DNA from: Clostridia bacterium
GTDB taxonomy: Bacteria > Bacillota > Clostridia > Peptostreptococcales > JAAYPU01
NCBI GenBank assembly: GCA_016278615.1
Contig: JADQBM010000041.1
Span: 6,630 to 70,629 of the forward strand
DNA length: 64,000 bases
Direction of reading: 5' to 3'
The notes under the pieces are model-generated. The model was given only the letters and a program-made list of their open reading frames with translations. It was not told where the DNA came from and searched no databases. Positions 43,140 to 52,135 of this stretch are shown one piece after another (the first letter of the stretch is position 1; each line of letters begins with the position of its first letter). Both the position numbers and the translations under genes were made by a program.

Positions 43140-44599
43140 GATGCATCACCTGTTTTCTTATAAGTTGCCTTGCTAACCAGGTAAAACAGAAGACAAGAGA
43201 TAATTAAACCTGGAAAAACAGGATGCAGGATCATACTATAAGCACCGGTGACTTCTAATATATAAAAAATAGCTATGGTAAGGATGCCCCCGATAGAGGA
43301 AAAAATAGCTCCATCTTTTGTAGCTTTTTTCCAATAGAGACCCCCGTAAAGAGGAAACAAAAAGGAGACAGCAAATACACTCCACACATAGCTCCCATAA
43401 ATCAGTAGTATCTCAGGGGGCTTGATAGATAATAACAAGGAAATGGTTCCTGCTATAAAGATAGTAATCCGACTGATGCCTAAAAACTTTTCATCTGATA
43501 TTTGTTTTTGACTAAGGTTGATATAAATATCATAACTAAAACTACTTGCCAGAATCAAAAGTTCAGAATTTGCAGTGGATATAGCGGCTGCAATGATGCT
43601 GATAAAAACAAGGCCGCTGAGGTTTAAAGCCATTTTGCTGTTGATGATATAGGGCAAGACTTCGTCTACAGAATTAATTGAGCTAATTTCTGGAACGAGA
43701 ACCCGAGAACCGATACCAATGATCATCAGGCCCACATATAAAATACCTAGAATAATGGCAGATAGACAGACCATTTGAATACCAGTCTTCCTATCTTTTG
43801 TTGCAGTAATTCGTATAATGTACTGGGGATTGGCTGCTGTGCCCAGCCCCCAAGCAAGCCCCGTGGTAATAATCATGAGAGGGCTGAATAAATTATTTGC
43901 AGAAGGATCTAACAAAGCCCCTTGAGTAATGTTGTATTTTGGAGAGACCTTGGACATAATGGCAGCTGCTTTTTCATGCATCAATGTGATGCCGCCGATA
44001 TCATTAATAATAAAAAACGCTGCTAAAAAAATGCCCGCTGCTAATAAGATAAAATTTAAGGTGTCCGTTTTGGACACGGAAAACAACCCACCGAAGCTGG
44101 TATAGACAACAAATAGATAAATCAATAAGATGGCAATATTATAATCTATATCTAAAAGCGTTGAGACAACAATCCCGAAACCTTTTATTTGTATGATGAT
44201 ATATAAAATGTAGCAGATGACAATAATAAGCCCTGTAAATGCTTGATAGCCCTTACTGTTATAACGGATTTTGAAGTATTCAGGAATGGTAACAATATTG
44301 TATTCTTTTATCCGATAAGCGATAAATACCAAACAAGATGCCCCTAAGAGCCAGCCCACTACGGAATATAAAATAGTAGAGTAGCCATAGGCATAGACAG
44401 AGCCTGTGACACCTTGCATGGAGACTGCACTAAACCAAGTTGCTGTGAAGGTAAAAACACCTGTAAATAATCCCAAACTGTTTCCTGCAACACAAAAGTC
44501 TCTTGCATTATTTGTTTTTTTGAACCCATTTTTACCCCAAAATAAAAATACAATGGTGTAAATGGTAAAACAAAGCATGTACATAATGATTTTATTCAT
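43136..44599 (-). CDS. Na+/solute symporter (SSS family)
   Basis: 487 aa, about 13 TM helices. The core FTFTATWFSAVSMQGVTGSVY, GLAWGLGTAANPQYIIR and ISIIAAAISTANSELLILASSFSYDIY are typical of SSS (PutP/PanF-like) carriers. It imports an organic solute with Na+; the substrate is unknown. It sits between a small accessory protein and a two-component system, all coupled by overlapping start and stop codons. Related systems (CbrA) fuse such a carrier to a kinase. Confidence 0.92.
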   Translation of the reverse strand: MNKIIMYMLCFTIYTIVFLFWGKNGFKKTNNARDFCVAGNSLGLFTGVFTFTATWFSAVSMQGVTGSVYAYGYSTILYSVVGWLLGASCLVFIAYRIKEYNIVTIPEYFKIRYNSKGYQAFTGLIIVICYILYIIIQIKGFGIVVSTLLDIDYNIAILLIYLFVVYTSFGGLFSVSKTDTLNFILLAAGIFLAAFFIINDIGGITLMHEKAAAIMSKVSPKYNITQGALLDPSANNLFSPLMIITTGLAWGLGTAANPQYIIRITATKDRKTGIQMVCLSAIILGILYVGLMIIGIGSRVLVPEISSINSVDEVLPYIINSKMALNLSGLVFISIIAAAISTANSELLILASSFSYDIYINLSQKQISDEKFLGISRITIFIAGTISLLLSIKPPEILLIYGSYVWSVFAVSFLFPLYGGLYWKKATKDGAIFSSIGGILTIAIFYILEVTGAYSMILHPVFPGLIISCLLFYLVSKATYKKTGDAS

Positions 44600-44730
44600 T
44601 GCTTTTTATCCTCCAAATACTTAAGAATAAGTGCAATAATGGTAGGAAGAAACATAGATAAAACAAATAATCCTCCGACAATAATCAAAGTATTTAGAGG
44701 AAGTCCCATGATTAAAATGTTCACTTTCAT
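44596..44730 (-). CDS. Symporter small accessory protein
   Basis: 44-aa single-TM protein (MKVNILIMGLPLNTL..., ending KYLEDKKQ). Its TGA overlaps the symporter ATG (ATGA), so the two are translated together. Tiny membrane partners are known for SSS carriers, and this gene fits by size and place. AAGGAATGG precedes the ATG. Confidence 0.75.
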   Translation of the reverse strand: MKVNILIMGLPLNTLIIVGGLFVLSMFLPTIIALILKYLEDKKQ

Positions 44731-44949
44731 ATAACCATTCCTTTTATAAATATTTACCCAATATTATACTACACTTTCTTTGTTTTTCCCTTATTTAATT
44801 CATATATTTACATACTTCTATATTTACCCATGAGCAATTTTGAACACTTGTATCAAAAGCGCTCTTTTATTATGTTCATAATCGCTCAACAGAGAATGAA
44901 TTAGAAACAAATGATTCATAAATCGTTAAAATTCAACGCTTTGAGAGGC

Positions 44950-44964
44950 TGGCACTATTTTTGC
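44950..44964 (+). promoter_or_regulatory. Sigma-54 (-24/-12) promoter
   Basis: TGGCAC-TATTT-TTGC matches the sigma-54 consensus exactly, about 40 bases upstream of the permease start. A possible activator site is the inverted pair ATGAAT...ATTCAT around 44895-44920. The activator is probably the NtrC-type regulator encoded in the divergent operon. Confidence 0.85.
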
Positions 44965-45003
44965 TCATATAGAAGATGAAATTATTTTATAGGAGGGTTT
45001 ATT

Positions 45004-46395
45004 ATGGCTATGAAAAGAGAATATGGTAAAGAACAACCGTATATTCCAGCAGGACCTTTTAAAATCCGTTTTCCTTTCATTCATTATCGTTTTGAATTCG
45101 CGGATTATTTTCAAGGACTCTTAATGTGTGCAGTTTGTTTAGGGGCTATTCCAATGCTACAAGAATACTTAGGAATGCCTTTTGAAGTAGCAATGGCAAT
45201 CGTTGTATTAAATGGCGCATTGTATTGCTTGCATACTTTCTTAGGAGATCCAGTTGTTCCCGGTTGGGTAACACCAGCGATTCCATTGTTGATGATTCAT
45301 GTAAGTCAATTTGAAATGGGACCAGAAAGGGTTCAGGCACTCATCGCATTTGAATTAACTTTAGGTATTCTAGCAATATTTTTAGGGATAACTGGCTTTG
45401 GCAAAAAAATTGTTTCCATCGTACCCAGTGCCATGCAATCAGGAATCATTTTAGGATCTGGATTTGCAGCTGTAATGGTTATTTTTAAAGCTGGCGCAAG
45501 ATTTGATAGCTTTCCAATATCCATAACAGTTTGTATCGGTATCGGATTCTATTTACTTTTCTCTACACATTTTAAAAGCATACGAGATAAGAATAAAGTG
45601 CTTAAAGTTATATCCAGTTTAGGTATTTTACCCGTTATCGTATTAGCTGTTATTATCGCACCCTTGGTGGGCGAGGTGCCTTGGCCACAAATAGAGTGGG
45701 GAATCACAAAACCTGCTTTTGGGGTCTTATGGAGTGAGTGGACAATCTTCGGAGCCATTCCATTTCCACCACTTGGCATGTTCATTGCTGGATTACCCAT
45801 GGTAATATCCGCCTATATCGTATTATTTGGAGACATGATTCAATCGCGTGCTTTAATTGAGGACGCAGAAACATTTAGAGGAGACGAACATATTGATTAC
45901 AACTCCAATCGTTCTCATTTAGTATTTGGACTTAGAAATATGATCATGTCCATAGTCGGACCGGATATCACCATGTGCGGACCTTTGTGGGCAGCTATGC
46001 AGGTTGTCGTTTGCGAGCGCTATAAACAAGGAAGAAAAGCGATGGATTCATTATTTGGTGGTGCAGCTTCCTTTAGATTTGGGACCTTTACCGGCTATTT
46101 AATTCTTCCAATCGTTACACTGGTTCAACCCATATTAGGCATCGCTTTAGCATCTACTATGTTGATTCAGGGGTATGTATCTGTACGAGTGGGTGTTATG
46201 AAGGCCAGAACCTTTAACGACTTAGGTATTGCAGGCGTTATGGGCGCAGTACTTGCTACCCGTGGAGCAGCATGGGGTCTGGGAACAGGTATTGTTTTAT
46301 GCCTATTGATTAACATTTTCCACAAACCACAACATGATATCTATATTTTTGAAGGAAAAAAAGAAATCGAAGATGCTGAAGAAAAAACTGCTTAA
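45004..46395 (+). CDS. Multi-TM permease, NCS2-like
   Basis: 463 aa, about 12 hydrophobic segments, with VPSAMQSGIILGSGFAAVM and VVPGWVTPAIPLLMIH reminiscent of the NCS2/SulP fold. It could belong to the DUF3360 group; I cannot name the substrate. AGGAGG precedes the ATG. It is driven by the sigma-54 promoter and divergent from the symporter/two-component operon, so it probably handles the same or a related solute. A small Cys-rich gene follows. Confidence 0.75.
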   Translation: MAMKREYGKEQPYIPAGPFKIRFPFIHYRFEFADYFQGLLMCAVCLGAIPMLQEYLGMPFEVAMAIVVLNGALYCLHTFLGDPVVPGWVTPAIPLLMIHVSQFEMGPERVQALIAFELTLGILAIFLGITGFGKKIVSIVPSAMQSGIILGSGFAAVMVIFKAGARFDSFPISITVCIGIGFYLLFSTHFKSIRDKNKVLKVISSLGILPVIVLAVIIAPLVGEVPWPQIEWGITKPAFGVLWSEWTIFGAIPFPPLGMFIAGLPMVISAYIVLFGDMIQSRALIEDAETFRGDEHIDYNSNRSHLVFGLRNMIMSIVGPDITMCGPLWAAMQVVVCERYKQGRKAMDSLFGGAASFRFGTFTGYLILPIVTLVQPILGIALASTMLIQGYVSVRVGVMKARTFNDLGIAGVMGAVLATRGAAWGLGTGIVLCLLINIFHKPQHDIYIFEGKKEIEDAEEKTA

Positions 46396-46427
46396 TACAG
46401 TATCTTAGAATAATCAGGAGGCATATT

Positions 46428-46760
46428 TTGAAACTAGTTATGGATAAGGGCGTAAAAGAATACTTAGAAAAACATCAAGCTGCTTGTCTTGTCATTGATA
46501 TGATACAAGATGAAACCAGTAGCGGATGCTGCTGTGGCATAACAAAAAAGTATTATACGCCATATGTTCGGATAAGCTCTAATAAAGACAACATGAGTAA
46601 GGAATATGTTGAATATGAAGAAGACGGAATAACTGTTTTCATTGTTAAAAAAGCCTTGACGCAAGTTCAAGGCGATGATGACATGGTAAATATTTATTTA
46701 GAAAAAGTGCTTTTTAGTAAGAAATTAAATGTAAATGGTATTAAAGCAGTAGTTGACTAA
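46428..46760 (+). CDS. Small CC-motif protein (CC/Se-family-like)
   Basis: 110 aa with a TTG start 6 bases after AGGAGG. A three-cysteine run is in SSGCCCGITKKYY (about 31-43). The size and CC motif recall the CC/Se-motif (seleno)protein family, in which one Cys may be selenocysteine; here the codons are all Cys (TGC TGC TGT). It is cytoplasmic, with unknown function. It is co-transcribed with the upstream permease and followed by a strong terminator. Confidence 0.6.
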   Translation: MKLVMDKGVKEYLEKHQAACLVIDMIQDETSSGCCCGITKKYYTPYVRISSNKDNMSKEYVEYEEDGITVFIVKKALTQVQGDDDMVNIYLEKVLFSKKLNVNGIKAVVD

Positions 46761-46803
46761 TGACATCAAAGCCCTTAATGTTTTAGACTTTGTCTGAAAC
46801 TCT

Positions 46804-46834
46804 TGCACCTCTAATTTTTAGAGGTGCATTTTTT
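46804..46834 (+). terminator. Rho-independent terminator
   Basis: TGCACCTCTAA and TTAGAGGTGCA form an 11-bp stem followed by six T. It ends the sigma-54 operon. Confidence 0.88.
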
Positions 46835-46976
46835 AAAAGTGTGCCCAGCCACTTTTTTTTTAAAGACTAACAAAAAAAATGAGATGAAAAAGTTGCCATT
46901 TCAAAAAGACAATGCTATAATTAGAAAAGACAATTTGATATACTTAAGTATATCGAAATAATATCGGAGGATGCAT

Positions 46977-48347
46977 GTGTTAAAGAGAATTCCAAGTGCT
47001 TACGTTCTTTTATTCTATATTATTATTGTTCTAGGTATAGCATCTTATTTCATTCCTGCTGGTACTTTCGAAAGACAAATTGATTCCAGCACGGGGATTA
47101 GCTATGTCGTTATTGATAGTTATGAGGAGATTGAAAAAAATCCAGTGTCAATTTTCGATATATTCAAAGCGATTCCTAAAGGGATGATGGAGTCAAGCGA
47201 CATTATTATTTTTGTTCTAATTATTGGAGGTTGCTTTGGAGTAATTCAGGCCACAGGAACTACTGATGCCTTTTTTGGAAGTTTGGTTCGTAAATACGAA
47301 GGTAATGAGAAAATGCTGATAATCATTATAATGTCGGTTTTCTCGCTAGCAGGAGGGATGCTGGGTACAGCAGAAGAGGCGTTGCCATTTTATCCTCTGA
47401 TGATTTCGCTGTCTTTAACGATTGGATATGATAAAATAACAGGTGTTGCCATGTTGCTTCTGGGTACAGGAGCTGGATTTGCGGCGGGTTTTTTAAATCC
47501 ATTTACAACAGGTATTTCACAGCACATATCTGAACTACCCCTTTTTTCGGGTATTGGTTTAAGAATTATTGCACATATTGTTTTTCTGTCAACCTCGATT
47601 ATATATGTCTTGATGCATACGAATAAAATCGATAAGGGTAATAAAGATAATTTGAGAGAACAGGATCATTTTGTTGACATAAAAAAAATGCCAGATTTGA
47701 ATCAACGACAAAAAAGAGTTATAGTAATAGTGATTATATTATTTGTATTTATGTGTGCAGGGATTTTTAAATATCAATTTCAAATGTTGGAAATTGCTAC
47801 TACTTTTTTCATTATGGCAATCATCAGTGGCTTGATTGGCGGGTTGAAGCCGGGAAGGATATCGTCAGAATTTGTTAAAGGCGCATCCCATTTGGCTTAT
47901 GGTGCATTGATTATTGGATTTGCTAGGGGCGTAACTGTCATTATGACCGATGCCAATATCATGGATACGATTATCAACACGCTATCAAAAGCGATAGAGG
48001 GATTTAATCCATTGGCAAGTGTCATAGGAATGCTTTTTTTGCATGTTATTTTAAGTGTGTTTATCTCGTCAGGTAGCGGGCAGGCAGCTGCAACCATGCC
48101 GATAATGAAAACACTAGCAGACATAACTGGCATCACAAGGCAATCAGGGGTCCTTGCTTTCCAGTTTGGAGATGGATTGACCAATATAATTAACCCTACA
48201 TCGGGATATATGATTGCCGCGTTGGCTTTGGCAGACATTGAATGGAAAGATTGGGCAAAATGGTTTGCACCCCTTTATATAATCTGGCTTATAGAAGGGA
48301 TTGCTATTTTGATTATTTCAATTATAATTAATTATGGACCTTTTTAA
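46977..48347 (+). CDS. YfcC-family membrane transporter (copy 1)
   Basis: 456 aa from a GTG start (GGAGG ends 6 bases before; the ATG at 46971 is too close). About 12 TM helices. YFIPAGTFERQ, the motif GGMLGTAEEALPFYPLMISL and SSGSGQAAATMPIMKTLADI are typical of YfcC/arginine-ornithine-exchanger-like C4-dicarboxylate-fold carriers. The substrate is probably an amino acid or peptide. It is paralogous to 50180-51586. An ArsR gene follows. Confidence 0.85.
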   Translation: MLKRIPSAYVLLFYIIIVLGIASYFIPAGTFERQIDSSTGISYVVIDSYEEIEKNPVSIFDIFKAIPKGMMESSDIIIFVLIIGGCFGVIQATGTTDAFFGSLVRKYEGNEKMLIIIIMSVFSLAGGMLGTAEEALPFYPLMISLSLTIGYDKITGVAMLLLGTGAGFAAGFLNPFTTGISQHISELPLFSGIGLRIIAHIVFLSTSIIYVLMHTNKIDKGNKDNLREQDHFVDIKKMPDLNQRQKRVIVIVIILFVFMCAGIFKYQFQMLEIATTFFIMAIISGLIGGLKPGRISSEFVKGASHLAYGALIIGFARGVTVIMTDANIMDTIINTLSKAIEGFNPLASVIGMLFLHVILSVFISSGSGQAAATMPIMKTLADITGITRQSGVLAFQFGDGLTNIINPTSGYMIAALALADIEWKDWAKWFAPLYIIWLIEGIAILIISIIINYGPF

Positions 48348-48370
48348 AAATTTACTTCGGGTGGGAATAT

Positions 48371-48664
48371 ATGTCAGGTTTAAATCAAAACGCAATAGAC
48401 CTTGAGGTGATTAAGGCTTTAGGGGATGAAACAAGATTGGAAATCTTAGAGATTATTGGTAAGAAAGAATTGAATGCAACTGAGATTAGTGATAAATGCA
48501 TTCTTTCGAGGCCAACGATTTCACATCACCTTCAAATACTTAAACGAGCAAGTATTCTCGAAGCGAGAAAAGAAGGAAAAGAAATCTATTATTCGGTCAA
48601 TATGAACACATTGAAAGAGGTATCACGATCGTTTTTAGGATTTGTTAATCTCGGTTTCTTTTGA
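48371..48664 (+). CDS. ArsR-family transcriptional regulator
   Basis: 97 aa, a single winged-HTH domain: ALGDETRLEILEII, NATEISDKCILSRPTISHHLQILKRAS (recognition helix) and KEGKEIYYSVN (wing). There are no CxCxxC metal-binding residues in the helix, so a metal sensor of the ArsR/SmtB type is not indicated. It lies 23 bases behind a YfcC gene, which it may regulate. Confidence 0.9.
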   Translation: MSGLNQNAIDLEVIKALGDETRLEILEIIGKKELNATEISDKCILSRPTISHHLQILKRASILEARKEGKEIYYSVNMNTLKEVSRSFLGFVNLGFF

Positions 48665-48979
48665 GGGATGATGTAATTAATTATTTTTGAAAAATGCGAT
48701 GATAATATTAAACATATCAACATATAGTGTTGCAATATTCTGGTACTCAGGACAAACGGATGGAGATATCGTACAAATAATAAAGAGACAGCAGTTTAAA
48801 GGAATCAACATGTCGAAATGATTAAACATATAAACGTAATGTTGAGAAAAGTATGGAAAGGAGTGATTGCTTGAACATAATTGAGAGTTAAAAAAGATAT
48901 TGTATTTAATCGTTGGAGGTGAGAAAAAAGGATATAAGAAAATTATGTAGGACAGAGAAAAATGATAAGGAGTCAAAAT
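48665..48979. other. Gap without a recognised gene
   Basis: About 315 bases between the ArsR and M20 genes. I see no credible reading frame, RNA gene or strong hairpin. Two unproductive ribosome-site-like stretches (GGAAAGGAGTGATTG near 48857 and TTGGAGGTGAG near 48913) have no ORF after them and may be relics. Confidence 0.4.
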
Positions 48980-50158
48980 ATGGAAATCACGGGTTTTATC
49001 AGTGAAAGAGAGATTATTGACATCGCAGTAAGTCTTATCACAGCGGAAGGACACAAGGATGTTGTGGACAGGGAATCCAAGGTGGTTCAATACATCAAGA
49101 ATCTGCTGGAAAATGAAAATATCATTGTTGAAACAAAAGAGATAGAAACGAACCGCTGTAATGTATATGGCAGTATAGAAGGTGATGAAAAAGAGGTTCA
49201 TTTGATGTTCAATGGTCATACAGATACAATACCAGCTTTTGATATGAATTATGAACCCTTCAAACCATTCATAGAAAACGGGATACTCTATGGAAGAGGC
49301 TCTGCTGATATGAAAGGTGGCATCGCAGCAATGCTAGGAGCATTACTGGCAATAAAAAGACAAGGAATAAAGTTGAGAAGGACTGTGATGTTCGCAGGTG
49401 TCATTGACGAGGAAGAATGCTCTAAAGGAACAGAACAGATGATTAAAGATCAGATCTATGCAGATTACGTCGTAATTGGGGAACCGACTAGCCTAAGAGT
49501 ATGCACAGCCCACAAAGGTATGGAGTGGATTCAAGTGAGGTTTAAAGGACAGTCAACCCACGGAAGTCGACCACATGAAGGGAAAAGTGCGATTTACATG
49601 GCATCGGAATTTTGTAAATTAATTTATGAAGAACTGGAGCCGGAAATACTAAAAAAAGAGTTTGATCTCTTGGGCAATGGAACCATTAATGTTGGAAAAA
49701 TTTCAGGCGGAAATGACCCGAACATAGTACCGGATAACTGTATTGTGCAAATTGATAGAAGGTGGCTTCCCAATGAAACGTTGGAATCGGTTTATCAAGA
49801 AATAGAAAAAAAAGCGATTTTAGCGGCTAAAAAGTTTGGAGGAACTTATGAAATCTCTGCAATGAGAGACTTTACAGCATCCATGGGCAATGCACCACAC
49901 AATATTGATGCTAAAAACGAAATCGTCTTGAACGCCTTGCAGATTTCAGCAGATGTGACAGGAGAAAATCAACCACCCAGAGATTTTCCGGCTTGGAGTG
50001 ATGCAGGCCTCATAAGCAATCATACGAATGCGAAATGTATTATTTTAGGACCAGGCAATATAACCCAAGCTCATGCAAATGACGAATTTTGTGCAATTGA
50101 CGAAATTATGAAGGCATCGGAAATATATTTTCAGTTGATAAAAAAAATATGTATGTAA
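48980..50158 (+). CDS. M20 peptidase, ArgE/DapE type
   Basis: 392 aa from the ATG at 48980 (AAGGAG 7 bases upstream). The metal ligands are FNGHTDTIPA (His, Asp), YGRGSADMKGG (Asp) and GVIDEEECSKG (Glu-Glu), with a late LGPGNITQAHANDE (His). The dimerisation domain has KGQSTHGSRPHEG. It is a zinc deacylase or dipeptidase; acetylornithine, succinyl-diaminopimelate or another N-acyl substrate are possible. It sits between two YfcC carriers, which may import its substrate. Confidence 0.87.
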   Translation: MEITGFISEREIIDIAVSLITAEGHKDVVDRESKVVQYIKNLLENENIIVETKEIETNRCNVYGSIEGDEKEVHLMFNGHTDTIPAFDMNYEPFKPFIENGILYGRGSADMKGGIAAMLGALLAIKRQGIKLRRTVMFAGVIDEEECSKGTEQMIKDQIYADYVVIGEPTSLRVCTAHKGMEWIQVRFKGQSTHGSRPHEGKSAIYMASEFCKLIYEELEPEILKKEFDLLGNGTINVGKISGGNDPNIVPDNCIVQIDRRWLPNETLESVYQEIEKKAILAAKKFGGTYEISAMRDFTASMGNAPHNIDAKNEIVLNALQISADVTGENQPPRDFPAWSDAGLISNHTNAKCIILGPGNITQAHANDEFCAIDEIMKASEIYFQLIKKICM

Positions 50159-50179
50159 CCAGGTGAAAGGAGTATATAA

Positions 50180-51586
50180 ATGGAAAAGTTGAAGGATAAG
50201 AAAAGATTTCGGGTACCCCACACGTATGTACTATTATTTTTAGTGGTTGTATTAATCGCTGTACTGACCTACTTTATTCCTGCAGGAGAATTTGACCGTG
50301 CTGAGGACCCTGCGACAGGAAGGATTTTTGTAGTTGCTGATAGCTATCACGCTGTTGACAACAGTCCTGCTGGTTTTTTCGATATTTTTACCGCAATACC
50401 AAAGGGAATGGAAAAGTCAGGTTACATAATTTTCTTCGTACTGTTGATCGGCGGGTCTTTTGGAATACTGCAATCGACAGGTGCTATTGATGCAGGCATC
50501 GGGCACATCGTAAAGCGTATGAAAGGGAAGGAAAAACTAATTATTCCGATACTGATGATAGTATTCTCCTTAGCAGGAGCAATATTGGGTGCAGCAGAAG
50601 AACTGCTTCCGTTTTATCCCATTGTAATATCATTAGCGCTCGCCTTGGGGTTTGATACCATAACGGGAACATCGATCGTGTTGTTGGGTGCAGGAGCCGG
50701 GTTTGCAGGTGCATTCTTAAACCCCTTTACTGTAGGAATAGCCCAAGGCATTGCCGGACTACCACTGTTTTCTGGAATATCATATCGTCTTGTAGCATAC
50801 GTCATCCTTCTTTTGGGAGCGATCATTTATGTATATAGATATGCAAGTAAAGTGCAGAAAAATCCTACCTCAAGTCTGACTTATGAAGAAGATAAGCTTA
50901 AGCATGAAGAATTTGCTTTGGGCGAAATTGCGGAATTTACAGGTAGACACAAACTGGTTCTATCAGTCTTTGCCATAGGATTGGTCATTTTAACCTTTGG
51001 TGTTGTAAAGCTCGGATTCTATATCACTGAGCTAGCCGCAATGTTTCTGATCATGGGGATTTTATCAGGTATAGTAGGCGGTTTGAAAGTTGATAAGATT
51101 GCAGAAGAATTTGTAAAAGGTGCACAAGGATTGGTGTATGGAGCTCTTATTATTGGATTGGCAACCTCGATTATGGTCGTAATGCAAGAAGGAAAAATTA
51201 TGGATACGATTATTTTCAGTGCAGCCAGCCTACTTCAAGGTCTTCCACCTGCATTGGGTGGCGTAGGAATGTTTGTTGCACAATCCTTCATCAACTTTGT
51301 AATTCCTTCCGGAAGCGGTCAAGCAGCAGCTTCTATGCCGATTATGGCCCCGATGGCGGATCTGATAGGCATCTCTAGGCAATCTGCAGTTTTAGCTTTC
51401 CAATTTGGAGACGGATTTTCTAATGTAATCAATCCAACCTCAGGATATTTCATGGCGGCGATTGCTATTGGGGGAATTAAATGGGAGAAATGGTTCAAGT
51501 TCATGTGGCCCTTATTCCTAATCTGGTCAGTTCTAGGAGCAATACTTGTGGCTGTGTCAGTTATGATTGATTATGGCCCATTCTAA
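50180..51586 (+). CDS. YfcC-family membrane transporter (copy 2)
   Basis: 468 aa, a paralogue of 46977-48347 with the same landmarks: YFIPAGEFDRAEDPATG, AGAILGAAEELLPFYPIVIS and PSGSGQAAASMPIMAPMADLIG. It lies 21 bases after the M20 peptidase, so uptake and hydrolysis of an N-acyl amino acid or dipeptide in one operon is likely. GAAAGGAG precedes the ATG. Confidence 0.87.
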   Translation: MEKLKDKKRFRVPHTYVLLFLVVVLIAVLTYFIPAGEFDRAEDPATGRIFVVADSYHAVDNSPAGFFDIFTAIPKGMEKSGYIIFFVLLIGGSFGILQSTGAIDAGIGHIVKRMKGKEKLIIPILMIVFSLAGAILGAAEELLPFYPIVISLALALGFDTITGTSIVLLGAGAGFAGAFLNPFTVGIAQGIAGLPLFSGISYRLVAYVILLLGAIIYVYRYASKVQKNPTSSLTYEEDKLKHEEFALGEIAEFTGRHKLVLSVFAIGLVILTFGVVKLGFYITELAAMFLIMGILSGIVGGLKVDKIAEEFVKGAQGLVYGALIIGLATSIMVVMQEGKIMDTIIFSAASLLQGLPPALGGVGMFVAQSFINFVIPSGSGQAAASMPIMAPMADLIGISRQSAVLAFQFGDGFSNVINPTSGYFMAAIAIGGIKWEKWFKFMWPLFLIWSVLGAILVAVSVMIDYGPF

Positions 51587-51655
51587 AACATTAATTATGT
51601 GATAATACTGATATATATGTTATAAGTCGCTCAACCATGCGGCTCTGAACCCAGA

Positions 51656-51695
51656 ATAATGCCATTAGGATGAGAAAGATTCTGATGGTATTTTC
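51656..51695 (+). terminator. Hairpin terminator
   Basis: AATGCCATTAGGA pairs imperfectly with TCTGATGGTATT, followed by TTTT. It lies 70 bases after the transporter stop. Confidence 0.5.
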
Positions 51696-51785
51696 TGAGG
51701 TTAGTTGGAAGAGAAGATATATTTGTTAATTACATCTTAAGCTTTTCTGGTTTAAGGGGACATAAATGATATGGGAGGGGATGCT

Positions 51786-51992
51786 TTGGAGAAAAAAGAT
51801 TTTAGTATTGGCTCCCATGTGGAACAATCAAAAATCATGGGATTACCCAAATACATTGAGCAAATAGAAGGAAGAATAATTGAAGAGGTTTTTACCACTC
51901 ATGAAGGAAACGTTTCTAAGACGGCTAAAGCATTAGGTTTGAAACGCCAAACTTTACAGCATAAATTAAAGAAAATTTCAAAGGTATTTTAG
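51786..51992 (+). CDS. Stand-alone Fis-type HTH protein
   Basis: About 68 aa from a TTG start behind GGGAGGGG. LPKYIEQIEGRIIEEVFTTH followed by GNVSKTAKALGLKRQTLQHK is the linker and Fis-type HTH that normally ends RocR-like sigma-54 activators. The sensor and AAA+ domains are absent, and the upstream 190 bases contain no trace I can read. It is either a domain-only regulator or the remnant of a deleted activator. Confidence 0.65.
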   Translation: MEKKDFSIGSHVEQSKIMGLPKYIEQIEGRIIEEVFTTHEGNVSKTAKALGLKRQTLQHKLKKISKVF

Positions 51993-52135
51993 GAAATAAC
52001 TTTTAATTCTAGAAAATATAAAATATTTGCAATTAAGTGCAAAGGTTTCTATGTTTAAAATTTGATATAATAATTGTCCAATCAAGTTACAGTTGGAAAT
52101 CTCAATAAAATATTACAAAGTGTTAGGAGAGTATT

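Noticed and set aside
46428-46760. Selenoprotein with UGA-encoded Sec
   Set aside because: The CC motif is encoded by TGC TGC TGT; there is no in-frame TGA.
47897-48238. 113-aa minus-strand ORF
   Set aside because: It is an antisense shadow of the YfcC transporter.
48677-49219. 180-aa minus-strand ORF
   Set aside because: It overlaps the M20 peptidase start, has low-complexity composition, and no ribosome site or recognisable domain.
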